Positions 51,507 through 63,202 of a stretch of DNA of 64,000 nucleotides are shown piece by piece; position 1 is the stretch's first letter, and each line of letters starts with the position of its first letter. Position numbers and translations under genes: made by a program. This stretch comes from Bryopsis sp. KO-2023 (Eukaryota; Chlorophyta; Ulvophyceae; Bryopsidales; Bryopsidaceae): positions 3,538,001-3,602,000 of the forward strand of contig BSYQ01000007.1 in assembly GCA_030272585.1 (NCBI GenBank), written 5' to 3'. Under the pieces are notes generated by a model. That model searched no databases and was not told the DNA's origin. It worked only from the letters and a program-made list of their open reading frames with translations.

Positions 51507-52025
51507 ATGTTCTATCACGTCAGTCTGAGCAAAACGCTCGACATCCATCCTCGATATTTCGGGCCTCGGCTACGGGAGGTGATCGAAGACATCCTGAAGC
51601 AGAAGGAGGAGGGGATCTGTATCGGAAACTTCGGTTACGTCGTCTGCATCACGGGTCTCAAGGAAATAGGCGAGGGATTGATCAGGCCCGACGGGACGGG
51701 TTTCGCGACGTTCACCGTTAAGTATGATTGCGTTCTGTTCAGGCCGTTTCGTGGGGAGGTGCTGGACGCCACTGTCCAACAAGTCATCACTGGGGGGTTT
51801 ATCGCTGAGGCTGGCCCGCTGGAAATATTCGTGTCCATACACTGCATCCCTGACGACTATACGTTTCATTCTGGCGATGCCGCGTTCGTTTCAGCCGACG
51901 AATCGACGAGGATTCAGGAGGGGGTGGACATTCGGTTGAGAATCTTGAGCACGAGGATCGACGCCGCACAAATCGCTTGCGTCGGGACCATAAAGGAGGA
52001 CTTCTTGAGAGTGTTGGAGTCGTGA
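51507..52025 (+). CDS. RPB7: RNA polymerase II subunit RPB7
   Basis: Intronless, 172 aa, collinear over its whole length with eukaryotic RPB7. With RPB4 it forms the stalk of RNA polymerase II, which binds emerging RNA and aids initiation and mRNA decay coupling. Diagnostic segments: MFYHVSLSKTLDIHPRYFGP at the N terminus, GYVVCITGLKEIGEG, VKYDCVLFRPFRGEVLDA at the tip/S1 boundary, GFIAEAGPLEIFVSIHCIPD, and RIDAAQIACVGTIKEDFL at the C terminus. The ATG chosen gives the exact N terminus typical of the family. Lack of introns stands out among its intron-rich neighbours. Confidence 0.96.
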   Translation: MFYHVSLSKTLDIHPRYFGPRLREVIEDILKQKEEGICIGNFGYVVCITGLKEIGEGLIRPDGTGFATFTVKYDCVLFRPFRGEVLDATVQQVITGGFIAEAGPLEIFVSIHCIPDDYTFHSGDAAFVSADESTRIQEGVDIRLRILSTRIDAAQIACVGTIKEDFLRVLES

Positions 52026-53825
52026 CGACCTTGGGCTGGTTGGGGAAAAGTTTGCGGCTTGGAGCTGGTGTACAGTAACTCAAGAAAATATAGTCGTCAC
52101 AAATAGACAAAAAAATATAGGTGGCTTTGCAGCGAAAATTTCCAGAAAAAACCAAGGAATTGATAGTGGGCGCCCCAAGATGGGATACCTTCCTCTGGGC
52201 TTTCGCATGGGGTGAGGGACAGTGATTGCAACTGTTCATTGGCCACAGAGTCAATCCTGGTTGGAACTGAGAGCGCCCCATTGTGGCTCTGCCGAGACGG
52301 TGGTTGGAGGTGTCCCAGAACTGAAACGGAAGAGAAAGAGAGAGAGGATATTTCGGATTGAGAATTACTTGGCTGGAATTATATGTTCTCCATTCAATGG
52401 ATTGGGTCAAAAAATGTGCTCCAAATTGTATGGCCACAGATGTCGAATTCGTTTGAATTTGTTCAGATAAGCATTGTCGAGGGTGGAGGGACAAACAGCC
52501 TTGTGTTTCTTGAAGAAGACAGGCGTACAAACTGATCCTCAGTTATCCTACACTGCTTTCACTTTTTCTCAGGGACACTGGGGGCCAAAAGGAGAACCCA
52601 ACCGAAAAATCACATGTCAGCAGTGACTACCAGATAAAGTACATCCAATGGGAAAGTTGCAAGAATTTTCCTTTCTTTTTTTTTCCAGAGGAGGAGTCAT
52701 TCATGGTTGGCATCCAAGGGATTCCACAGCAAACAATTCCAAGGAAAATGTGCTGGAAGAGATTACAAAAACCGAACTTCGATGTGGCAGGTCTCCCTTC
52801 TTTCCCACCACTTTTAATGTCCAGAAAATCAGCCACTGTGGAACCGAGGGGAGAATAAGACGATTACGAGAATACTGTGAGAAAAAAAGGGAACAAAAAT
52901 CCTTCCCCACCACACCCAGAGACGCTTCCCCCCCCCCAAAAAAAAAGAAAGATTCCAGAGTTCCCTGGCTGCGTCGATCTTTTGGACCAGCATTCCAGTA
53001 TTGTGACCACCTCCCATTTTCTTCTCTATTCTACAGGATGCAGGAAATCCAAAAACATAGCAAGTGCGTTATCAATGAGGGTACAAAAGAAGCAAACAGG
53101 GCCTACCCCTCACCGGTTTTTTTTCCTTTTTCCCATCTTTTTCTTCCAGCCCAGGTTTCTGGTGAAACAAATCACATGGTTCTCTCCGGTGGCCCAACCT
53201 TTTTGAAAAAAAATAAAAATTATATGTATATATATTTGTCGATCAAAGTCATCTCCAACAACAAACTCTCCATCTTTCTTCTCTCTCTCTCTTTCACTCT
53301 CACTCTCTCTCTAAAGCGCCAACATCCCAAAATGCACAAAGAATCAATCATAAATGCTGCTCTCGTCTGATTATCACTATTTTTTTTTCCCACCCCCCAA
53401 AATAACCTCCAAAATGAGCACCTGCAGAGGTACATCCGTTTCCGTTCTCTCCCCTCTCCCAACCGACACAAAAAAAAAAAAAAACATCCTCCAAAAAAAC
53501 ATATTTCCCTTTTTTTTTCCTTTTTAATAATCAAAACTTAGTGTGCCATAACTCCACCGAACGAAACCCAACCTCCCCCCCACAGCATCCGAAGCAGAGC
53601 AGAGGAAAGAGTGTAGAGTGTGCAATTGAACGGGGGGCCCACATGCGAAATTTTCTCCTCGGCAGCTTCTCCCTCCGAGCGGACAGACTATCATCGAAGA
53701 GACTCTTCTTTCTTTTCTTTTTTTCGGTTGATTTTTTACCATCTTTTCTTTTCTTTCCCTCATCCTCCATGATATCGGAGGCTTATGTAATGTCCTTGGC
53801 AGTCAGTCGGCTGGAGATAGAGTTT
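52026..53825. other. Convergent intergenic region, no gene recognised
   Basis: Lies between the ends of RPB7 (plus) and accA (minus) and holds their 3' UTRs. Contains a CT-rich microsatellite near 53278-53315 and poly-A/T runs; no coding exon seen. Confidence 0.4.
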
Positions 53826-56800
53826 TCATCGCCCAGAAGAGACTTCTTCCACGTTGACAGAGCCGTTCTCCTGTGGGCCAATTTCCCCCCCATCACTCAG
53901 ATCTCGACATTTTTTTTTTGGCATCAGACGCCCTAAGGGAAAATCGCAAAGGACACAACCTCCATTTCTTTTGAACGAATGGACAGTTGAGATTAATGTT
54001 TCCGGAATGATAAAACCGTTTTCCTTTTTTTGTTGGTGAACCCCACTCCCACCCCCCAAAAACAAGAAATTTAAGAAAAAGGGGGAGGGGTGGGAAGAAA
54101 GAAAGAAAGAAAGGGGGGGGGAAGAGATACAGACATTGTTAGAAACCCACCATCAACAATAACCCAACCCAAAAGAAAGAACAGAAAACACACACACACA
54201 TCATATATATCATATATACCGATTGCACTCCCAACCAACACACACCTTGATCTCTCCTTGGAGGCCCATTTCCACAGACTCAAGATTTTCCTTCATTTTG
54301 GAAGCCTCCTTTTCGTCGGCTTCCCGCTGGGCCTCCTCTTCTGCCACCTTTTCGAGCATCGCAAAGAATTTCTGCATCATGAGCTCCTCCTGGGTCTCCT
54401 CCGCATTTTCGCCCACGATCTTCGGCTTCAGCAGCCACTCTTCCTTGCCCTTGATGGTTTCCTTCCATTGCTCCTCGTAGTTGATGGCTTGCTCGATGTA
54501 ATCCCTCTCCTCTTCGTTCATACACCAAGTGCCAGCTTTGGTGCGGACACCTTCAGCCTGTCATGCGCACATCCTCACAATCAGAGGAAGATCATTCACT
54601 GACACTGCAACATACTGACTGTCGTTACGGGCGGTGATCGAAATTTAGGCACCCCAAACATAGCCCAATTCAAAGAAATTCATAGAAACCACCAAAATCA
54701 TACATGTTGAAATCCAACAAGCCTCCCAGCAACATTCTGCCGATGAAAAAAAAACAAGGGTGGAAAAAAAGGTAGCCGCCACACAATCAATATCCTGGAG
54801 GAAAAATTGGCTGAGCAGCCCCCCTGTTTCTTGGTACAAACCGCCAAACAATCAATATCCTGAAGGAAAAGTCGGCTGAACATCCCCTTCGTTTCTTCCG
54901 TACAAACCTTCAAGCGATCTTCTCGAGCCTTGTCCCTTTGACCGCCCTTCACAATGAACTCATCGTACATTCCGAATTTCCTGTAGCGCAAGTGCCTGTC
55001 CTCCATGATCTCGGCTTCGCTCTGCACTTTGTAGAAATCCAACCACTTCACGATGGAGTCCCTGATAGCAGGAAACGCAGACATAGGGTCCGAATGGGCC
55101 CCTCCCAAAGGCTCAGGAACGACTTCATCCATCGCCCCGATCTTCAGCAAATCGTCTGGAGTGATTCTCAACGCCCTGGCAGCCTACCCACAAAAAAATT
55201 CAATCAAACTCGCAGAATATAAACACCAAGTACATATCCCCTGAGGATATTAAAAAAAGGGGGGGGGGGAATGCGTGTAAAACGTGTGTAAAATGAGTTC
55301 CTGAAAATAGCCCCCGTGCATCCACATGTAAATGCATGTATATTTCTTAGATTCAAAGATGTACATGTATTTCTGATTTTTTCATCTGCTCAGATGATGG
55401 TGCCCCTACTTCGCCAGCCTTCTCTCTGCTTTTCCACAGAATGGCAGCGCAAGCTTCGGGACTGGCCACGTAGTATACCGCATTCTCCATGATCAAAACC
55501 TTGTTTGCGCAGTTAATGGCCAAGGCACCCCCGGAACCGCCCTCTCCAATCACCACACTGATGATCGGCACTCGGAAACCGAACATTTCCCTCAAGTTCA
55601 TAGCAATCGCTTCACCCTGATTATCCACATCCCAAAAACGCCCACTTTAGACCTGGCATTTTTTAAAACGGTTGCTTGGCATTGGGGCCAAAAAACCGTT
55701 CAAAGAAACAGAACATGTTGGGGTCGAAAAGGACAGCAATTTTTCGTGTGGGTGAAAAGAAGTAACCTTTCCTCTCTGTTTCTGCCCTGCCAGAAACCTT
55801 TCAGTTCCCCAATACCTCTTTTTGGCAGGCTTTCTTTCTTTCTTTCTTTTTTTTTCACAAGACATGATAGCAGTGATGGAAAAATATCGCACCTGGCCAA
55901 GTTCCTCCGCTTTCAACCCAGCGTAGGCTCCTGGAGTGTCGACGAAGGTGACGATGGGGAAACCGAACTTGTCGGCATGTTGCATGAATCTCAGGGCTTT
56001 CCGGAAGCCATTTGGTTGAGGCATGCCAAAGTTCCTTTCGACGTTTTCCTGTGCACCAAAAAACCCAGAAACATTTTTTTCGACCTTTCCGGCTGCTGAT
56101 GATTTTACGAGGGATTGTGGTCGGTAGGTTGGGGTGGGGGGTTCTTTTCCTACTCTGCCAATATTCGTTTTCCCATCATCAACTGCAAAAATTTCCTCCG
56201 CCCATATTTTCATTTCTCAAAAAACCTTGCAGGGCAAAAACTTCCTCTCCCTTTTTCCCTCTTTTTTTGTGGTCTCTCTCTCTCTCTTTCTTTTGTTTTT
56301 TGTTTTCTTTTGATTTTCTTTGTTTTTTAGTATTTTGCCGTGAAGAATAGATATTTGGATGCATTCTTGACCCGCACCTTGGTGTTTCTTCCCTTCTGAT
56401 GTCCGATGAACATGCAAGACATTCCGTTGATGCTACCGATTCCAGCGATCATGGCTTTGTCGTCCATTCCACCCCGATCCCCATGCAATTCGATGAACTT
56501 GTCCGTAATGTTCATCACGATGTCCAAGCAAGTGGGTCTGTTTGGGTGGCGTGCAACTTGAAGTCGCTGGGTTGCTGTCAGACGGCTGTAAGTGTCCCTA
56601 CGCAACTGTAGTTTCCCCCCAAAAAAATACCCACATATAAAAATTAGCTCTCTCCTGATGGTTGCTTAAAAACTGAGGGAGGGAGTTGGGGTTCCGACTT
56701 GCCAAAGTGAAAGAAAAAGACGTGAAGCATGGGAAATGCAGGGGGGGGAAAATCTCTTTGGGTGGATGTTTTTTCAACGAAGTGCATCACATGAGCGGCA

Positions 56801-57886
56801 AATATTCAGGCCTTGTCAGTGACATTCTTTACAGAATTTCTGTGAAAGATTCGATTTGGAAAGACGTGATCGGGCCACCAAGGAGAGATCGCTCCGCAAA
56901 ACCTACCACGGCGGTGATCTCGTTTGATGTTAAATCATATTCTTGTGACATGGATCTTATATGTATATAATGAATAGCCCCTCTGTTCCAGACTTGCAGT
57001 GATCGACTCTACTTTCCTTTTTTTTGTTTCTCCTGTTTGTTTTTTTATTTATTTTGATTTTGGAATCTGCTATGGCGTAAAGTTCTTTTGCCTCCAATTT
57101 TTTGAGGCATCGATTGGTCCAGAAAAAACAATAAAAGAAAAAGCCTTTTTCTCATTTTTCTTTTCTTTTCTTTTCTTTTCTTTTCTTTCCTTTTTTTTTT
57201 TTAAGGTTCGTGACGCCCCTCCCCTGGTTTTACTGCTCGCCCACATAAAGTGTGACGAAAGGTCAGTGTGTTTTTTTTCGCACCTGTTTCGCCCTGTCCT
57301 CCAACTCTTGAATCTGTTCGCTGACGTCCACGCCATTCTCCTCGGCAACTTTACGCACCTGAAACCATCACCAAGCGCATTCCCTGCCTGCTTCAGCAAA
57401 CAATCATCCACAGGTGCTCTTCCCCAATTAACGTCAGCCATGTGCGGAACGACGTTCGAAAATTTCGAAGAAGCAAAAAAAAATATAAATACGACGAGAA
57501 ACTATCTTGTTTCTGGTCCTTTTCCTGTTCTCTTTTCAATTCACTGAGGTGGGTACCTCTTTGATCCTGTTATCGAGCTCCACGAGGGGCTTTTCGAAAT
57601 CGAGGACGAACGTGTTCGGCGAGCGATCAGTGATGGGTCCAAACTTCGAAAGCAGCTGCTGCAACCATTCGCGACCGCCCGAACCTCGTTTCTTCTCCTT
57701 CGGCACGTCTGGCAGTGGCTGCACCCGTTTCTCAGCCCTGACAGTTACGAAGCGTTTGCTCGCGACGCGATGGCCGACCGAGTTAAAACAGGTCCTGCGA
57801 TGAGCGAGCAGCGGTTTCACGGAGCCCAACCCAGTCGCGGCGCGACACCGAAACTCGCCACCCGTCACTCTCGTCGTTCCCGACAT
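53826..57886 (-). CDS. accA: Acetyl-CoA carboxylase carboxyltransferase subunit alpha, plastid
   Basis: Eight minus-strand exons join in phase: 57886-57557, 57358-57284, 56605-56378, 56048-55893, 55616-55410, 55183-54908, 54557-54246 and 53870-53826. They give 542 aa. With the beta subunit the protein transfers CO2 from carboxybiotin to acetyl-CoA, the first step of plastid fatty-acid synthesis. The N terminus is Arg/Ser/Thr-rich, like a transit peptide. Motifs: [71 protein letters not shown], the oxyanion loop [29 protein letters not shown] and [14 protein letters not shown]-terminal Glu/Lys-rich extension (about 410-530) resembles that of plant CAC3. The last exon encodes only 14 residues ([14 protein letters not shown]); without it the frame reads through the donor to a nearby stop. 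Confidence 0.94.
54784..54913. repeat. 65-bp tandem duplication at the accA intron 6 donor
   Basis: CAATCAATATCCTGGAGGAA at 54784 recurs as CAATCAATATCCTGAAGGAA at 54849, followed in both by GGCTGA, CCCC, GTTTCTT and GTACAAACC. The second copy abuts the real exon 6 donor (54901-54907). The first therefore carries a decoy GTTTGTA donor sequence. Confidence 0.8.
57156..57195. repeat. TTTTC pentanucleotide microsatellite
   Basis: (TTTTC)n run inside intron 2 of accA. Confidence 0.75.
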
Positions 57887-59740
57887 AGCGAACCCCGTTT
57901 TCGATGCTCGTCACTTCACGGGGGGCAAACGCCTTCTCGAACAAAGAAGTCGTCCAAGAGGGCGCCCTGAAAATCGCGAACAGATGGGGGTTCGATAAAA
58001 AAAGCGCACAAGGTCGGAGCGCAGGCGCGTGGTGCGAGAATCCTTTTTTCGCAAAGAAAGTCAAAGTTATCAGCCGCTGATTCAGGGCTGACGCATGTCT
58101 GTCAAGGTTTTGCAGATCGAGGCTGGGCGATGGTGAATTCGATGAACCCCCAATCCACCCCTGTCTTGTTTTCTTTTCTGAACCAATGAAAGAAGAAAAA
58201 AAGAAAAAAAAAAAAAAAAAGAAAACAAAACGCTTGCGACAAAAAATTAGTCACCCTTTGCCAACATTTTCTTTCGGCTTTTCCTTTCCTTTATACAATG
58301 AAACCCCCTTTACCGAAAGCTTTTTAATTTTTTTTTTAACCCTCTCCCCTCCCTCCCATCTGAAAATATCATTTCTCAACAATCTTGGAAGTCTTCCTCT
58401 GAAAATGGTGCTTTTTCTTTGTTGTTTGTTTGGAGATTTCTGGTGGAGGCTATTTTCGACTGATTTTATGTTTTTGTTGGGATTGCCGTGATGGATTTGT
58501 TGTTTTGACATTGGTACAATTGGCGCTGTAAAAAGAGGGGAACTGTGATGGTGCTAATTTCTACTCCATGGAATTCTTTCTTTCATCAACTCATCAAATC
58601 TTTGTTTTCTTTGTGAACTCATTTTGTGGAAAACCAGCTTTTAGTTGATGCATGGTTGGTTGCAGAATCTGTTCAAACCCTCACTCTTCAAGAATGAAAA
58701 AAGAAAAATGTTCTTTGCAGAAATAAAGATGGGAAAGAAATATAGGAAGAAAAAAAAATTAAAAAATATCGGAAACGACGAAATAAAAATGATAATCATT
58801 TAGACACTCTTAAAAAGAAGTCGCATGACTGGAAAAACTGTTTTGGATGTTTTATAAGAATTATATTGAAGGATTATATTGACTAGAATTTCCAGATCGG
58901 TGCTACCATTCTCTCCTGCCCCCAAAACGGAATCTCGAAATATGCAGAACAAGACTTATTTCATTTCTGCTCGATATCATTACAATATTATTATTATTAA
59001 TAATTTGGTAGGATGGTAATTTTGCTGGGTACCCAACAGCAAAAACACCAGCTGGGCAACCCCCCCTCCTGGCCCTTTCCTGACATTCTGTTCTGTGAAA
59101 GTTCTTGTCACTCATTTCTACACCTTCGCATCAGCATTCAATTTCACCCCACATCAGCCAGGAATTTGAAAAAAGAATAAATAAAAAAGGTCCATTCATA
59201 TTTTACACTTTCAGCAAAAACATTTGTGGGCTTCAATGCCACTTCCACACAAAAAAAACACATAAAATTGTATAACCCCCTTCTGCCCCCTTCCCAGCCC
59301 TTCCCCCATTCCTCCTCGCCTTTTCACATTAAATGTTTGATTTACAAAACCAACGTAAAAATACCGATAGAATGATCAAATTTTTCAGAAGAGAATTAAA
59401 GAAACCATCAAAGTGCAACCAATTGTTCGACAACCAACCAACTCGATCCCTGAACCGTGACTCAGCCACGAGTCGAGTACCATATTTCAAAAATCGATTC
59501 TCTCTACAAGTCTTCCTAACAGACTCTTCATCCTTCTTTTTCTTTCAAACCAACTCCAGCTCATTGCTTGCACCCTTGCTAGGTACATTCACCTTTTTCC
59601 TTTTTTCTCTATCACTTACGAATCGTCAGCATCACCACCTGCCATAAGAAAACCACCAACAAAGTCGTTCATGCAAGTTCAGGAATCCAAAGCCTTCAAA
59701 CATGTTCACAGGAATTTTCACAGGAATATATATATATGTA
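57887..59740. other. accA upstream region and gap without recognised gene
   Basis: Contains a GGCTGACGCATGT motif near 58088 that matches the one in the retrotransposon LTRs (1231), about 200 bp upstream of the accA start. A poly-A block lies at 58196-58220. No coding exon recognised. Confidence 0.35.
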
Positions 59741-62700
59741 CCACCAATGATTTCAGCTTTCAAAAAAGGAACCTTCATTTCACTTGGATTTTTTTCAAAG
59801 AATGAATACTGTTCCACAAATGAACATTAGTATTTATGTCGATTGCTTCAAAACATTCCAGAAAAATTTTACCTTCTCCGCAGATCGCCATAGCAGCTCC
59901 CCACCCCCTTGCTTGGTCCCCTCCCCCCACGGGGGCCCGAACGAAACCCCCAGCCGAGGGCCCCTCCTCCACAGCACCCGGGTCTTCAATCTTGGGTCTC
60001 TTGCTTCGGCTACGGGGCACCTGTTTGGGGCAAGGGGGCAAAAGCACCCCCTTGCCCCAAAAGAGAACACACAAGCGTTAGTAGATTGTCTTTAAATAAT
60101 ATTCAACTGATCAATATTGGTTCAACAAAGAGTTCAAAAAAAAAAATGCTGACACATGATAGTCAAAAAGTAACAATAGCTGAGAAATGATCTTACCTAT
60201 GATAATTCAGGGCTCTCCTCGGTCTTGGTCCTGGCTCCGGGCTGCTCGAGTGCTCCTTGCTTGAGGGTGCTGTGGAGGGGTTCCACAAGGCCAAGGGGTT
60301 CGTTCGACCCCCCACAAATGCTGCTACAGGCTGCAGCTGGGGGGAGAGGTGGGGGTGGGGGAAACACACACTCGAAAATCCTTAAATAAATGCCAAGTGC
60401 CGGTGCTCCTCAATTCCAGTCAGATAATCACAACTGAATTTCTGGCGCACAAAGCTCGCTCTGTGAAGAATAGTGTGACTCATTTTCTCCACGATTCCTC
60501 GAAATATATCTTCTTTTTTCCAATCCTTTCTTCTTTCCTGATCCGCCGCTGTCTGTCTTTGTTTGTAAGAAAACATCAGCCCATCCATCCATATCCTCAT
60601 CTCAACTTTCTGTAGAGTTCATTTCATTCGCCACCAATTTTTCTGGATCCTTACAGACTAGAAGTTGGTAAATCTTTGGAACATCGGATTGCGAAAAAAG
60701 AATGTGGCTGGCTGCAGCTCTTCGGATGCATCTTATCCCTGGAGAAATTGACATCATTATTTTTAATCATGATTATGGATTTTTTTCAGTCGAGACAGGC
60801 AATTTTTTAATTTTTTTCGATGGAGATCAAAACTTGTGCATTTGTTTTTCTTACTTCCAAGAAAATTTTCACTCTTTAACGAAATTTTGTTCAACATGAA
60901 AATACAAAGGGAGCAGCCACAGCCAAATCCTCACCTCACTTTGGGATCGAAACGGCAGTCCATCGTCGTTTGTTGGTTCAACTGCCTGGTCCAGCGAACT
61001 AAATGTAGAATTCTTTTTGGGTTGTTTTTTTACCAGCAATAATTTTTCCCTGGACACACAAGCAAAGAAGGATTGGTATAATGCCCATCATCACAATTTC
61101 AATTTCACTTTCCCTTGCCTGCACCTGATCACACTTTTGTACTCGTCTGTGATGCCGATTTATGCAGGATCATACCTATGGTAGATGAAAAAAAGGCCAG
61201 TCCTCCAGATTTTCAGGATTTGGGAAGTGCTTGCACATGACCTCCATCGATATATATATATATATATACACAATGCCTGCCCCTTGGTCCATGTCTTCGT
61301 CTGGGAGCACCTCGCACTGATTTTGATACCCTGCAAATCCACGCATGAGCGTATTCACCAGTAGCATCAGAAAACTCATGGGCATTCCTGCAGAAAATCA
61401 AATTTTTCAAAATCATATGAATCAATAAAAACTAAAGGTTCAAAGTTTCATGAGTATTCACGAGGTACAAAGGAAGTGAAGATTTGAAAATTTCGGAGAG
61501 AGGGACATTGATTCCCATAAACAGGACCGTGGGTGCCTGCAGAAAATCAATCACAGAAATTTCCGGCAGTCTTTTTCGATGTTTAAATGCTTGAATCAAA
61601 GCCCCCTGTCTACATGTCTTCATTCAACTTTCACATTAATTGTGAAGACTCACCTTTTTTTTTGGCGTTCAGCGCACCGAATGAGCTCTTTCCCTACCCA
61701 TCCAGGTACATGGAACCCACAGCAGCTTCTTCTTGTCCTGTGAATGGCACTTTCTGCTCTCCCCCCCCCCCCCCAATTCTTCGTGTAAACTCAAACTAAC
61801 ACTGGCTTTTTTTCTTCCTTTCTCTTTGTCAAAAAGACCATCGACTGAGAAATGGGAGTGATTCATTTCACTGACGGTTACTTGGCAATCTATCCAATAA
61901 AATCTGGTTTTTTATTTCTTCGCAATCTCCAGCCTGTCAACTCCATTGATCTGATTATTTTTTTGATCGGCCCATACAGATCATGCCTCATCACACACTA
62001 ATCCTTTTATTTTATTTTCCTTTTTTTTTTCGTTTCTTTTTTTAGTCATGTACATCAAAAAAACCATTTCCGGCAGCCTTTTTTGTAGATCGTAATATTT
62101 CTGGTTGCCCAGTTCAGCAACACAGCCCCAATAGATATCCAAGATATTTTCATATATTGCAAGCAGATGCTCCATGTGAACAAATTTTGAATTTGTCAAA
62201 GGGCATCGCTCCATCGAAAAAATCCTCAGTCTGCTGCACCAATCGTCCCAGATAGAGCGTTATTTTCTTCAATCCTGTATATAGATCGTGCACCGCAATG
62301 ACTTCTAGCAATGCATTGTTCCCCAGCCTTTGCTTTTGTGCCACCGCATGCATAACGATAAAAAAATCAGAATCGATCATCCCAATCAATGCGGAAAGTT
62401 TGCGCAGAAGTGCCTACACCCCCTGTTGACACAAAGACCCACATTATAATTGAAAATAAATATCCATGGATGGGTAATCCTAAGGAGAAATCCAGGATCA
62501 GGATCAGGATCAACATTAAGGGGAAAAGGTTCAGCCAGAGTCGATGAACTATTCAAAGAAGCAATACCTTTGTCGCATCGCATGCTGTGCGGGGTCCAAG
62601 GTTCTCCAGTAGGACTGATATTAGCAGCAGCAAATGGAAAACAACTTTTCTGTGGCTGCAGAAACCACACGACGAGGATGTTGGTGCTCCACTAGGCCTG

Positions 62701-63062
62701 AAAACGCAATCGTATTCTTACTGACATTTAAAAAAAAAGTGAAAGTGGTACAGCAACTTAATGAAGTCCATCATAGTCCATTGAATAATTTTGACACTGA
62801 CAACACCGGTTCGATATTTCAAGAAGACGCCCCTTTTTTTGCTGCGATCCTGACAACCTACGGCATAGAGCACTGCCCAATGTAGAAATTACCCCCCCTC
62901 CCCCCCAAATGGAGTCGAAACAGTGTTGATCATTCGTAACACATCTGCATTATCCATATCACCCTGTTTGATGGTATTTCACCTCTGAAAAAAACAAAAA
63001 TTGGTTCTTACCTCACTTTGACGAGAGCAGTTTGGGCAGCCGAGATCAACTCAATCTCCCAT
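59741..63062 (-). CDS. Unassigned multi-exon gene
   Basis: Exon-like blocks on the minus strand with good splice ends: 63062-63012 (EIELISAAQTALVKV), 62413 to about 62175 (LIGMIDSDFFIVMHAVAQKQ, LEVIAVHDLYTGLKKITLYL), about 62176-62045 (AIYENILDIYWGCVAELGNQ), 61536 to about 61466, 61387 to about 61328, 60998-60935 (DQAVEPTNDDGLPFRSQSE), 60336-60197 (Ser/Pro-rich), 60020-59873, and one near 59790-59745 (FLKAEIIGG). The 60998, 60336 and 60020 exons join in phase. Between about 62175 and 62150 the good coding frame shifts by one base, so either a small intron is missed or a base is wrong. The N-terminal half looks alpha-helical and the C-terminal half disordered and basic. Start and end are not fixed and no family is recognised. 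Part of it is duplicated at the right edge. Confidence 0.45.
60024..60061. other. Perfect 15-bp inverted repeat beside a 3' splice site
   Basis: TTTGGGGCAAGGGGG (60024-60038) and CCCCCTTGCCCCAAA (60047-60061) are exact complements with an 8-nt loop. On the minus strand the hairpin directly precedes the acceptor of the 60020 exon. Confidence 0.85.
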
Positions 63063-63202
63063 CTGAAATTCTCAGCACCCCACACAAAAAGCCTGGACAA
63101 ACATTCAAAAAAGAATCTCTTATTGACTCAGAGGGTGCACTGAAGACACAACCAAAATCCTGGTGTGTGGCCATCATGCACTTTCAAAGGAAAGATTTCA
63201 AA

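Noticed and set aside
62777-62815. EF-hand-like loop on the plus strand (DTDNTGSIFQED)
   Set aside because: No paired EF-hand, short frame ending soon after, no splice context, and opposite to the better-supported minus-strand exons.
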